From the NCBI GenBank assembly GCA_903851045.1, contig CAINNF010000018.1:67925-121959 (forward strand): a stretch of 54,035 nt of DNA. The letters are read 5' to 3'. The DNA comes from Candidatus Adlerbacteria bacterium. GTDB lineage: Bacteria > Patescibacteriota > Minisyncoccia > Phycocordibacterales > SBAW01. Numbering within the stretch: the stretch's first letter is position 1; every line of letters begins with the position of its first letter. The translations under genes were made by a program, and so were the position numbers. Below the pieces are notes generated by a model. The model was not told the DNA's origin, ran no database searches, and worked only from the letters and a program-made list of their open reading frames with translations. This document shows positions 1 to 7,438 of the stretch, piece after piece.

Positions 1-695
1 GACACACTGAGTTCGTCCTCATGAAAGACTGGTTCGACTATGAGATCGTCGGTAAGACGCTCGACGATGCGGTCGGCGAAGCGTTCGACAAGGTTGCACG
101 CCTGCTCGAACTCCCCTACCCTGGAGGTCCGCATATTTCGCGTATTGCGGACGAAGCACGTAAAAAAAGTGGCGCAGCTGGCGGAGGAAGTGGTATTTCG
201 CAGCGTCCCCTTGATGACCTGCAGCGGAGAAATACCACTTCCTCCGCCAGCTGCAACATAACGCTGCCGCGCCCAATGCTTAAAAGTAAAAACTGTGACA
301 TGTCGTTTTCGGGACTGAAGACCGCCGCACTGTACGCACTGCGCGGAAAGACGCTTTCGGACGACGAAAAGGCGGCCTTTGCGCGCGAGTTCGAAGATAC
401 GGTGGGAGACGTGTTCGTCGCCAAAACACGAAAGGCGCTGCTCGAAACAGGAGCGAGGACGTTCGTCATCGGCGGCGGCGTTGCCGCGAATCGGTACCTG
501 CGAGAACGGTTGCAAGCGCTACTGTTGGAAGAGTTCGACGATATAGAGTGCCGCCTACCGGATGTCTCCATTACGGGCGACAATGCGGTGATGATCGCCG
601 AAGCGGCGCTCGTCCATATGCTCAAGGAAGGTGTACCGACCGACTCGGGTGAAGATATCCGTGCAGTGGGCGGCCTCTCGCTAAGTAGCAAATAA
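1..695 (+). CDS. tsaD: TsaD, tRNA N6-threonylcarbamoyladenosine synthase subunit (5' partial)
   Basis: The gene is cut by the window edge and its reading frame begins at base 3 (HTEFVLMKDW). TsaD transfers the threonylcarbamoyl group to A37 of ANN-decoding tRNAs together with TsaB and TsaE. Family motifs seen are HTEFVL, VGKTLDDAVGEAFDKVARLL, LPYPGGP, FSGLKTA, GGGVAANRYLRERL and TGDNAVMIAEAA, running to a normal C-terminus. Between the LPYPGGP region and LPRPMLKS there is an extra stretch of about 30 residues rich in Gly, Ser, Arg and Asn that the family lacks; it is encoded by a perfect inverted repeat at 174-254. The frame stays open through it, so the gene is probably functional. Confidence in the family is very high. 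Confidence 0.96.
   Translation, partial: HTEFVLMKDWFDYEIVGKTLDDAVGEAFDKVARLLELPYPGGPHISRIADEARKKSGAAGGGSGISQRPLDDLQRRNTTSSASCNITLPRPMLKSKNCDMSFSGLKTAALYALRGKTLSDDEKAAFAREFEDTVGDVFVAKTRKALLETGARTFVIGGGVAANRYLRERLQALLLEEFDDIECRLPDVSITGDNAVMIAEAALVHMLKEGVPTDSGEDIRAVGGLSLSSK
174..254. repeat. In-frame palindromic element in tsaD (perfect 26-bp arms)
   Basis: Bases 174-199 (beginning GCAGCTGGCGGAGGAAG) are the exact reverse complement of bases 229-254, with a 29-base centre. The whole is 81 bp, 27 codons, without a stop in the coding frame. It coincides with the residues that interrupt the TsaD alignment between the LPYPGGP and LPRPML motifs. Confidence 0.93.
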
Positions 696-712
696 TGTTG
701 TAAATTAGGCAT

Positions 713-2926
713 ATGCCAGAGAAATTTTTAAAACCCTATAGCCCTCAGGACGTCGAAGCGGGTATATATAAAAAATGGGAGGAGGGTGGATATTTTAATC
801 CAGACAACCTACCAGGCGACCGCCCCGAATCATTTTCGATAGTACTACCACCACCCAATGTCACTGGCACGCTCCACCTTGGTCATGCAGCGATGCTCGC
901 GGTCGAAGATATCATCGTCCGGTTCGAACGTATGCGCGGAAAGAAGACGTTGTGGCTCCCAGGGACCGACCACGCCGCCATCGCGACACAGTCGAAGGTT
1001 GAGAAAGAGATACAAAAAACCGAAGGCAAGAACCGTCATGACCTTGGACGTGAAGTGTTCCTCAAACGAGTCGAGGAGTTCGCCCAAGAAAGCCACGACA
1101 CCATAGTCAACCAGGTGCGCTGTATGGGAGCGTCGGTCGACTGGAGTCGCGAAGCATACACGCTCGACATTAAACGCCGTCACGCGGTTAACACCGCATT
1201 TAAACGCATGTACGATGCGGGTCTTATCTATCAAGGTGAACGTATCGTTAACTGGGACCCGAAGGGTCAGACGACCATCTCTGACGACGAGATCGTCTAT
1301 GTCGAAGAAAAGTCGAAATTCTACTATTTCAAATATGGCCCATTTACCATCGGCACCTCGCGCCCGGAGACCAAGTTCGGCGACAAATATGTGGTCATGC
1401 ACCCGGACGATACACGGTATGAGCTGTTCAAGCATGGTGACCAACTCGAGGTCGAGTGGATCAACGGCCCCATCACCGCGACCGTCATAAAGGATGCGGT
1501 CATCGACAAGGACTTCGGTACCGGCGTTATGACCATCACCCCATGGCACAGCGCCGTCGACTGGGAGATCGCACAACGACATGACCTTAACAAGGAGCAG
1601 GTCATCGACAAGTACGGCAAGATGCTCCCCATCGCAGGTGAGTTCGCCGGAATGAAGATAGCTGAGGCGCGTGAGAAGATCGTGGCTAAAATGGCCGAAA
1701 AGGGTCTTCTGGTCAAAGTCGAGGACAACTACGTTCACAACATAGCTACCGCAGAGCGCACCGGTGCCACCATCGAGCCTCAGATCATGAAGCAGTGGTT
1801 CGTCGCCGTGAACAAGGAGTTCATTATTCCCCACAGCAATATCCCTGGTATCGAGTCGGGTTCGACCACGACACTGAAAGAAGTGATGCGCCGCTCGGTC
1901 GACTCGGGTGCCACTAAGATAGTCCCCGACCGCTTCGAGCGCATCTACTACCACTGGATAGACAACTTGCGTGACTGGTGCATCAGCCGTCAGATCTGGT
2001 TCGGCCACCGTGTGCCGGTGTGGTACTGTACATATCCTGAAGGCGGCAAAAGCACACCAATGTGTGCTAATCCAATAATCAGTATTGAAAACGCCTCAGA
2101 ATGTCCATATTGCCACGGGACCGTAGAACAAGACCCCGACACCCTCGACACGTGGTTCTCCTCTGGATTGTGGACATTTTCGACGCTCGGCTGGCCGGAT
2201 GATACGCTCGACCTTAAAACATTCCATCCGACGGCACTCCTGGAAACCGGCTATGACATCCTCTTCTTCTGGGTGGCGCGTATGATACTCATGAGCGGCT
2301 TCCTCGTAGGAGATGTTCCATTCAAGAATGTCTATCTCCACGGCCTCGTACGCGACGAAAAAGGCCGCAAGATGAGCAAGTCGCTTGGTAATATCATCGA
2401 CCCACTCGATATGATTTCTAAATATGGCGCCGACGCGGTGCGTCTGTCACTCATCATCGGCGCAGCACCCGGTAACGACCTCAAATTGTCCGAGAATCGC
2501 ATTCGTGGCTATAAGAACTTCGCTAACAAAGTGTGGAATATCACCCGATTCGTACTCGAAAACACACAGGATGCGACCGACGATGTGCCGTTTACCGAGG
2601 GCGACGCTGCAATCCAACAAGAAGCGTGTGGGGCCTTCGATGCTGTCACAGCGAATATCGAAAAATATCGTCTCGATCTTGCCGCCGACCAGGTGTACCA
2701 GTTCATTTGGCACCGTTTCGCCGACGAGATTCTTGAAGAAAGTAAAACGATACTTAAAACAGGCACACCCGAGGAGGTAGCTTCACGAAAGAGGCTACTT
2801 ACCAACACTCTGAAGGATTCACTGAAGCTGCTACACCCGTTCATGCCGTTCGTCACCGAGGAGATCTGGAGTTCGCTGCCGAACACCGAAAACCTGTTGA
2901 TGATCGAGCCTTGGCCATCAAAATAG
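713..2926 (+). CDS. valS: Valine--tRNA ligase
   Basis: Class Ia synthetase charging tRNA-Val, 737 residues. The N-terminus contains PPPNVTGTLHLGHA with the HIGH-type motif HLGH at residues 55-58, followed by GTDHAAIATQ. The editing domain follows (TSRPETKFGDKYVVMHP and TGVMTITPWHS). The catalytic end has DPDTLDTWFSSGLW and GRKMSKSLGN, with KMSKS at 553-557. A zinc-type CPYC pair precedes DPDTLDTW. The protein ends right after VTEEIWSSLP plus a short tail, so the C-terminal coiled-coil arm of the about 950-residue E. coli enzyme is missing. That is common in reduced genomes. It starts 17 bases after tsaD and may be cotranscribed with it. Confidence 0.98.
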   Translation: MPEKFLKPYSPQDVEAGIYKKWEEGGYFNPDNLPGDRPESFSIVLPPPNVTGTLHLGHAAMLAVEDIIVRFERMRGKKTLWLPGTDHAAIATQSKVEKEIQKTEGKNRHDLGREVFLKRVEEFAQESHDTIVNQVRCMGASVDWSREAYTLDIKRRHAVNTAFKRMYDAGLIYQGERIVNWDPKGQTTISDDEIVYVEEKSKFYYFKYGPFTIGTSRPETKFGDKYVVMHPDDTRYELFKHGDQLEVEWINGPITATVIKDAVIDKDFGTGVMTITPWHSAVDWEIAQRHDLNKEQVIDKYGKMLPIAGEFAGMKIAEAREKIVAKMAEKGLLVKVEDNYVHNIATAERTGATIEPQIMKQWFVAVNKEFIIPHSNIPGIESGSTTTLKEVMRRSVDSGATKIVPDRFERIYYHWIDNLRDWCISRQIWFGHRVPVWYCTYPEGGKSTPMCANPIISIENASECPYCHGTVEQDPDTLDTWFSSGLWTFSTLGWPDDTLDLKTFHPTALLETGYDILFFWVARMILMSGFLVGDVPFKNVYLHGLVRDEKGRKMSKSLGNIIDPLDMISKYGADAVRLSLIIGAAPGNDLKLSENRIRGYKNFANKVWNITRFVLENTQDATDDVPFTEGDAAIQQEACGAFDAVTANIEKYRLDLAADQVYQFIWHRFADEILEESKTILKTGTPEEVASRKRLLTNTLKDSLKLLHPFMPFVTEEIWSSLPNTENLLMIEPWPSK

Positions 2927-2929
2927 GGG

Positions 2930-2935
2930 TATACT
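2930..2935 (+). promoter_or_regulatory. -10 box for leaderless prsW-like gene
   Basis: TATACT ends 6 bases before the GTG start at 2942, exactly where transcription would begin. No Shine-Dalgarno sequence fits in that space. Confidence 0.6.
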
Positions 2936-2941
2936 GAGAAG

Positions 2942-3697
2942 GTGGATTTTTTGATCTTTCTTCCGGTAGGCCTTGTCGAGCACCCTATCCTTTCGCTTGT
3001 CTCCTTTCTCGGTGGCGTGATACCCGCGTGCATATGGCTTTGTTTTTGGCTTTTTGAGGACCGCTGCCAGCCCGAACCAAAACGCTTCATATTTTACGCC
3101 TTTGTCGCCGGAATGATCGCTATCGGACCGACCTTGGTCTTACAAGCGATCGCGCAACAATACCTTCCACCATATAGCCTTGGCCTGATCGGTATGTGGG
3201 CACTTACCGAGGAGATCATGATATTCCTCGCAGCCTACGTTGCCGCCCTACGCCTGTACGTGTTCGACGAGCCGATAGACGCTATCATCTACATGGTGAC
3301 CGCGGCGCTTGGCTTCTCGGCGCTTGAGAACGCGCTTTTTTTGTGGCCACAGATCGTCAATGGCGACCTGTTACGGATCGTCGCACTTGGTGAATCACGG
3401 TTCCTTGGAGCGACGCTCGTACACACGCTCTCTTCGTCGACCGTTGGTATCGCGCTGGCTATTTCGTTCAACAAACCGGCGAGCATGCGGAAACTCTATG
3501 CGATCTGCGGCATTATCCTCTCGACCATATTGCATACCACCTACAATTACTTTATTGTTAACATACCAGAAGGTGCTGGTGCTCATAGTACGCAAGGTGC
3601 TGAAGAAACGTTCTGGATCTTTGTGTGTGTCTGGTGTGGCATCATCGCAACACTGCTGGTTATCGAGCGACTCAAAACCCCCAAAGACTATTGTTAA
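2942..3697 (+). CDS. PrsW-family intramembrane metalloprotease
   Basis: A 251-residue polytopic membrane protein with a GTG start. The PrsW (CPBP-related) signature is visible: an EE pair in ALTEEIMIFLAAY, the following helix YMVTAALGFSALENALFLW with its conserved Glu-Asn, and histidines in ATLVHTLSSS and ILSTILHTTYNYF that would complete the metal site within the membrane. About seven to eight hydrophobic segments are seen. PrsW in Bacillus cleaves the anti-sigma factor RsiW. The substrate here is unknown and no anti-sigma gene is nearby. The -10 box almost touches the start codon, so the gene is probably transcribed separately from valS. Confidence 0.85.
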   Translation: MDFLIFLPVGLVEHPILSLVSFLGGVIPACIWLCFWLFEDRCQPEPKRFIFYAFVAGMIAIGPTLVLQAIAQQYLPPYSLGLIGMWALTEEIMIFLAAYVAALRLYVFDEPIDAIIYMVTAALGFSALENALFLWPQIVNGDLLRIVALGESRFLGATLVHTLSSSTVGIALAISFNKPASMRKLYAICGIILSTILHTTYNYFIVNIPEGAGAHSTQGAEETFWIFVCVWCGIIATLLVIERLKTPKDYC

Positions 3698-3705
3698 TTA
3701 ACAAG

Positions 3706-3711
3706 TAATCA
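3706..3711 (+). promoter_or_regulatory. -10 box for leaderless hsp20
   Basis: TAATCA ends 6 bases before the ATG at 3718; this is a weaker match to the -10 consensus, but the spacing is the one seen at other core genes. Confidence 0.4.
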
Positions 3712-3717
3712 TGACGT

Positions 3718-4248
3718 ATGGCACGAGATAAACGAACACTTTTTGAATGGCTAACCGGTGGTACGGGATCGGATGATTCTTTCTCGTTCGACGACCTCGA
3801 AAGCGGCGGCACTGGCTATGTGCCAGCCCAAAAGACCATAAAACCTGGTGCCGCCGTCGCGCCACCGGCCTCACGACGCGTACTACCCCAAGAAGAAGAG
3901 GAACCCGAGCGCGAAGAGGAGGGTGAGCTTGCGGTAGATGTGTACCAGACCCCGACACACCTCATCATCAAGGCGATGATCGCGGGGGTGCGACCGGAAG
4001 ATCTCGACGTCTCTATAACACGAGACATGGTGACATTGCGCGGTAAACGCGAACGGCATGTCGAAGGTACCGCCGGCGAATTCTTCTTTTCTGAGTTGTA
4101 TTGGGGAGCTTTTTCGCGAACGATAGTCCTCCCTCAGGAGATCGATATCGAAGGAGCCGACGCAGTTGAAAAGCATGGCCTACTTACCCTGCGACTGCCC
4201 AAGCTGGACAAGGGCCGCCAAGCGAAGCTCAAGATCAAGTCGAACTAA
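3718..4248 (+). CDS. Hsp20/alpha-crystallin family small heat shock protein
   Basis: A 176-residue ATP-independent holdase chaperone. Residues 1-70 are a charged, low-complexity N-terminal extension with a run of Glu and Arg. The alpha-crystallin domain covers about residues 72-172: ELAVDVYQTPTHLIIKAMIAG, VRPEDLDVSITRDMVTLRGKR and the late motif EKHGLLTLRLPK. The C-terminal IXI-type tail is replaced by a Lys-rich end (KLKIKSN). It starts 20 bases after the PrsW-like gene on the same strand but has its own weak -10 box. No CIRCE or HAIR-like operator was noticed upstream. Confidence 0.9.
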   Translation: MARDKRTLFEWLTGGTGSDDSFSFDDLESGGTGYVPAQKTIKPGAAVAPPASRRVLPQEEEEPEREEEGELAVDVYQTPTHLIIKAMIAGVRPEDLDVSITRDMVTLRGKRERHVEGTAGEFFFSELYWGAFSRTIVLPQEIDIEGADAVEKHGLLTLRLPKLDKGRQAKLKIKSN

Positions 4249-4274
4249 CTTTTTACTCTAAGCGAAACAGAATG

Positions 4275-4347
4275 TGCCGAGAGCCGGGCTCGAACCGGCG
4301 ACCCCTTCCTCTTCAGGGAAATGCTCTACCAACTGAGCTATCTCGGC
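4275..4347 (-). tRNA. tRNA-Phe (GAA)
   Basis: Read on the minus strand it folds as a full cloverleaf. The acceptor is GCCGAGA paired with TCTCGGC plus discriminator A, the D-loop is AGCTCAGTTGGTAGAGC, the anticodon loop is CTGAAGA with anticodon GAA, and the T-arm contains GGTTCGAGCCC. No CCA is encoded. Confidence 0.96.
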
Positions 4348-4438
4348 GAATCGCACACGACCAACCTCCCGTACGCTAGAAAATATAGCTTAAAAAAGCT
4401 TTTGTGTAAATGTCATACCGCGGAGCGCTTTTTACTCT

Positions 4439-4762
4439 TTATTTCACAAAGAAGGTGTGAAGCGTAAGTACTATAGACACCGCCACCGTGAGAAGTACAT
4501 ACGCGTACATGGCTGTTCTCAGAACGACCGATACGGGCATGGACCGACGCACAGCGGCGGTAAGGTCCACAAGCGCTCTCAATTGTCGCACCGAGAGCCA
4601 AAATAGGCACACGTGCAAAACGACATACAGCAGGAACACGGCAAGTACTGTCGCTGCGATACCTTCAAAACGAATACCTGGGAAGAAGACGACCCCGATC
4701 GACCACATAACGAAGACCAGAACCGCTATCACCTTTTCTCGCACGAGGAATTCTTTTTTCAT
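4439..4762 (-). CDS. Small integral membrane protein, unknown function
   Basis: 107 residues with three predicted helices: about 10-30 (KVIAVLVFVMWSIGVVFF), 33-56 (AATVLAVFLLYVVLHVCLFWL) and 82-104 (MYAYVLLTVAVSIVLTLHTF). A basic linker (SVRQLRALVDLTAAVRRS) separates helices 2 and 3. I recognise no family. It is the last gene of a minus-strand run of three small membrane genes (5566 to 4439) between tRNA-Arg and tRNA-Phe, with 18 bases to the preceding gene, so it is probably cotranscribed with it. Confidence 0.7.
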   Translation of the reverse strand: MKKEFLVREKVIAVLVFVMWSIGVVFFPGIRFEGIAATVLAVFLLYVVLHVCLFWLSVRQLRALVDLTAAVRRSMPVSVVLRTAMYAYVLLTVAVSIVLTLHTFFVK

Positions 4763-4780
4763 GATACATTCATTCGTTTG

Positions 4781-5248
4781 TTAATGAGTGGAGTTGTTGG
4801 ATGCTCGAGGTGAGCCAAGGGGTGCGTGTGCAGTGGATGTATTGTTCCCTTTAGGCCAGTTGACCCAAAGGGTGAGCGATAACACCAGGATTACAGCTAC
4901 CACAAGAACGGCGTTCGCTTGGAACTCCGTGCGAACGATCTTTTTCCTGATCAGCCAGCCAGCAATACCGCTTCCCGAGGTAATCACAGGTGCCTCGCCG
5001 CGCCACTTTCGTTTTTTTGCTTCGACCTCCAACTCTTTCTTGATCCTGTCCTCTTCGGCCTCAGCACTCGGTGGCATATTTTGATCGGAGACTTGTGCGA
5101 CATTCTCGGGGTGCTCTACCGCCATAAACGCGTCGGACACATCCTGAGGTGCCCATCCTGAGGCCCGCAACTTCTCTTCAATATCTTGCTTAGAAAAATC
5201 AGCGGCAAGGTTTTGGCGAATATATTCGAGTAGTTGTGGTGCTGCCAT
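4781..5248 (-). CDS. CPR-type small protein with UBA-like N-terminus and one membrane helix
   Basis: 155 residues. The first 45 (LLEYIRQNLAADFSKQDIEE, then LRASGWAPQDVSDAFMAVE) form a short helical module resembling the UBA-like repeat at the head of many CPR membrane proteins. I know it from such sequences and cannot name a function. A charged middle follows, then one helix at about 119-138 (NAVLVVAVILVLSLTLWVNW) and a short Ser/Thr-rich tail. The start ATG follows the stop of the 5255-5566 gene by 6 bases, which points to an operon. A cytoplasmic N-terminus is an inference. Confidence 0.7.
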   Translation of the reverse strand: MAAPQLLEYIRQNLAADFSKQDIEEKLRASGWAPQDVSDAFMAVEHPENVAQVSDQNMPPSAEAEEDRIKKELEVEAKKRKWRGEAPVITSGSGIAGWLIRKKIVRTEFQANAVLVVAVILVLSLTLWVNWPKGNNTSTAHAPLGSPRASNNSTH

Positions 5249-5254
5249 AGATTA

Positions 5255-5566
5255 TTAGTGGGTCGTCGAGGTCGAGGATGTTGTATAGCTCTTGAACAGG
5301 TCTTGCAGCTGTGTACCGATGTTCTGCGACTGCTGGCCCGTCGATTGGACCTGCATATATAGGTCTTCTAGTTTGCCGACATACGGCTGGAGATAGTAAT
5401 AGTAGGTCGCACTAGACACTCCGATAATGACCATCCACCATACAAACTGGAAAAAACGCCCCCAGCGCTGCGCGCTGCGCATCCCCCGTACGATATGGTT
5501 GGTGTCCTCAGCGAGCGCGAGCGCCTGCTTGGCAAGCGCCTTGATCTCTTTAATATCCTCATCCAT
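5255..5566 (-). CDS. Small membrane-anchored coiled-coil protein, unknown function
   Basis: 103 residues: an N-terminal amphipathic helix (MDEDIKEIKALAKQALALAE), a basic stretch, one hydrophobic helix at about 38-62 (FFQFVWWMVIIGVSSATYYYY) and a Gln/Ser-rich C-terminal helix ending in a Ser/Thr tail. No family was recognised beyond resemblance to small CPR proteins. It is first in a minus-strand operon of three. A TAAAAT box at 5574-5579 ends 7 bases before the ATG, so a leaderless message is likely. The tRNA-Arg gene lies immediately upstream. Confidence 0.72.
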   Translation of the reverse strand: MDEDIKEIKALAKQALALAEDTNHIVRGMRSAQRWGRFFQFVWWMVIIGVSSATYYYYLQPYVGKLEDLYMQVQSTGQQSQNIGTQLQDLFKSYTTSSTSTTH

Positions 5567-5573
5567 AGCAACT

Positions 5574-5579
5574 ATTTTA
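5574..5579 (-). promoter_or_regulatory. -10 box for leaderless 5255-5566 gene
   Basis: TAAAAT on the minus strand ends 7 bases before the start at 5566. It sits between that gene and the 3' end of tRNA-Arg. Confidence 0.5.
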
Positions 5580-5582
5580 CCA

Positions 5583-5654
5583 TGCCCCCGGCGGGAATCG
5601 AACCTACATCTACCCCTTAGGACGGGGCTGTTCTATCCATTGAACTACGGGGGC
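5583..5654 (-). tRNA. tRNA-Arg (CCT)
   Basis: The minus strand folds with acceptor GCCCCCG/CGGGGGC and discriminator A, D-arm TAGTTCAATGGATAGAACA, anticodon stem GCCCC/GGGGT with loop GTCCTAA (anticodon CCT), and T-arm GGTTCGATTCC. No CCA is encoded. Confidence 0.95.
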
Positions 5655-5666
5655 CTCACGACTCGC

Positions 5667-5699
5667 AAAACCGCTCCACATTCGGCGTGGAGCGGTTTT
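5667..5699 (-). terminator. Intrinsic terminator after glutaredoxin gene
   Basis: AAAACCGCTCCAC and GTGGAGCGGTTTT form a 13-bp stem with a 7-base loop. It is nearly symmetric, so it could act on both strands. Confidence 0.85.
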
Positions 5700-5725
5700 A
5701 GTATGCGCTATTGCGGGGAAAATGG

Positions 5726-5968
5726 CTATGCCTCGAGACCTAGTTTCTCGGCGAACTTCTCGCGATCGAAGCCGACCATGACCGAACCGTCGACCACAAT
5801 GACCGGGACGCCGAGTTGTCCCGTCATCTGGATCATCTCATTGCGCCGCTGCGCGTCGACCGAGACGTCATAATTGGTAAAAGGGATGTTCTTCTCGGCA
5901 AGGAACTCTTTCGCTAACTGGCAAAAGTGGCAGGTCGGTGTCGAATAAATGGCTATGTGTTTGTCCAT
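5726..5968 (-). CDS. Glutaredoxin-family protein
   Basis: 80 residues, a single thioredoxin-fold domain of typical glutaredoxin/NrdH size. It has a CHFC redox pair at 13-16 in YSTPTCHFCQLAKEFL, the cis-Pro motif GVPVIVV and the late segment VMVGFDREKFAEKLG. It would reduce protein or mixed disulfides in the cytoplasm, fed either by glutathione or by a thioredoxin-reductase-like partner (not in this window). Next to it, divergently, lie cydAB, which fits a general oxygen/redox theme, although the link is only positional. It ends before a clear terminator hairpin at 5667-5699. Confidence 0.88.
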   Translation of the reverse strand: MDKHIAIYSTPTCHFCQLAKEFLAEKNIPFTNYDVSVDAQRRNEMIQMTGQLGVPVIVVDGSVMVGFDREKFAEKLGLEA

Positions 5969-6073
5969 ACGATTACGATTTATATGTAGTTAATGTGCAT
6001 CCAGTATAACATACTTTACTTTGTACAGTGAATAGGGCCGCTCCAGTGGAGCAACCCATGGTACCATTGGCTC

Positions 6074-7438
6074 ATGGACGTACTTCAATGGTCGCGTCTC
6101 CAGTTCGGCGATACCGCCGCGTTTCATATCCTCTGGCCGATCATGTCCATCGGACTCGTGCTCTACATGTTCGTGATGGAGATCATGTGGCTCTTGACCA
6201 AACAGGAGCACTACTACCGCCAACTGCGCTTTTGGACCAAACCGTTCGTGCTTACCTTCGCCATAGGTACCGCCAGTGGACTACCGCTTGCCTTTCAGTT
6301 CGGCACGAACTGGTCACAATTCGCCCAAACCGCTGGCGACTTTCTCGGTAACATCCTCGGGTTCGAGACGACGATCGCCTTCGCACTCGAGTCGGCTTTT
6401 CTGGCGATATTGGTGTTCGGCTGGAAGAAAGTCCATCCGCTCGTCCACCTCTTCTCGACCGCTATGGTGCTCCTCGGAGCTTCTATTTCAGCCTTTTGGA
6501 TCATGGCGGCCAATTCGTGGATGCAGACGCCGCTCGGCGTGACCTTCTCTGACGGAAAACTGGTCGTGACCGATTATGCGAAGGCCATTTGTAACCCCGA
6601 CACGCTTGTGTCGTTCGCGCACATGTGGTTCGCCTGCGTCGAGTCGACCCTGTTCATGATGGTGGGGATCTCGGCGATCAAATTGCTTGGCTCAAGCCCC
6701 ACAGAGACGAAGGGGTTCTTTCTCTCGACCTTCAAGTTCTGCATCGGCATACTGGTCGTCGTCGCACCACTACAACTGGTCGTCGGAGACCTGAGCGGCC
6801 AAGTGGTCGGTCGCTATCAGCCGGAAAAACTAGCGGCTATCGAGCTTCAATGGCAGACGAACGCCTCTGGCACGGGCGCACCACTGCGTCTGGTCGCCAT
6901 CCCCAGCGATGCACAGCAGCGAAACTCGTTCGAGGTCGCCATACCCGGTGCTCTCAGCTTTATCACCACCCATGACCCGGTCGGCACCGTCCAAGGACTC
7001 GCCTCGTTCCCCGCCAACGACCGCCCCTCGACGGCTCAAGCCGCCGTTACCTTCTACCTGTTCAGACTCATGGTGCTGCTCGGCGTACTGATGGCAGCCC
7101 TCATGTTATGGGGGTGTATCTACTGGTACCGAGGCAAGCTCTCGGTCGCACACATAAGCAGACACCCCTGGTTCTTGTGGGCATGGATCGTCTCCATCCC
7201 CTTCGGCCTCATCGCGACCGAGTCCGGCTGGATGGTGCGCGAGATAGGCCGACAACCGTGGATCGTGTACCACATCATCCGTACCGCGGATGGCGTATCG
7301 ACCGGACTCTATTCCGCCGAGGTCGCCACAACGACGCTCGCTATCACACTCATGTACGTCGTCTTCTCGATCACCTTCGTCTATCTTGTGGCAAAGATGA
7401 TCGCGCGAGGGCCTGACCTTACTTCCCCACTCCCATGA
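6074..7438 (+). CDS. cydA: Cytochrome bd ubiquinol oxidase subunit I
   Basis: 454 residues with about nine membrane helices. Subunit I binds the hemes and quinol and reduces O2 to water without pumping protons. Haem ligands are recognisable: H18 in FGDTAAFHILWP, H183 in FAHMWFACVESTLF and M387 in ESGWMVREIGRQPWIVY, together with the GRQPW signature. The loop after GRYQPEKLAA is short, the truncated-Q-loop type. A TACAGT box around 6024 lies some 45 bases upstream. The stop overlaps the cydB start by 4 bases (ATGA). Such oxidases are found in a minority of CPR genomes and no other respiratory complex is in the window, so O2 scavenging is a reasonable guess. Confidence 0.96.
   Translation: MDVLQWSRLQFGDTAAFHILWPIMSIGLVLYMFVMEIMWLLTKQEHYYRQLRFWTKPFVLTFAIGTASGLPLAFQFGTNWSQFAQTAGDFLGNILGFETTIAFALESAFLAILVFGWKKVHPLVHLFSTAMVLLGASISAFWIMAANSWMQTPLGVTFSDGKLVVTDYAKAICNPDTLVSFAHMWFACVESTLFMMVGISAIKLLGSSPTETKGFFLSTFKFCIGILVVVAPLQLVVGDLSGQVVGRYQPEKLAAIELQWQTNASGTGAPLRLVAIPSDAQQRNSFEVAIPGALSFITTHDPVGTVQGLASFPANDRPSTAQAAVTFYLFRLMVLLGVLMAALMLWGCIYWYRGKLSVAHISRHPWFLWAWIVSIPFGLIATESGWMVREIGRQPWIVYHIIRTADGVSTGLYSAEVATTTLAITLMYVVFSITFVYLVAKMIARGPDLTSPLP

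Noticed and set aside
845-2008. Long open frame antisense to valS
   Set aside because: It mirrors a certain gene in codon-complementary frame, has no start signal or family motif, and lies wholly inside valS.
2049-2066. Small inverted repeat AGCACAC/GTGTGCT in valS
   Set aside because: Only 7-bp arms, and the zinc-type region of ValRS varies in length anyway; not enough to call a palindromic element.
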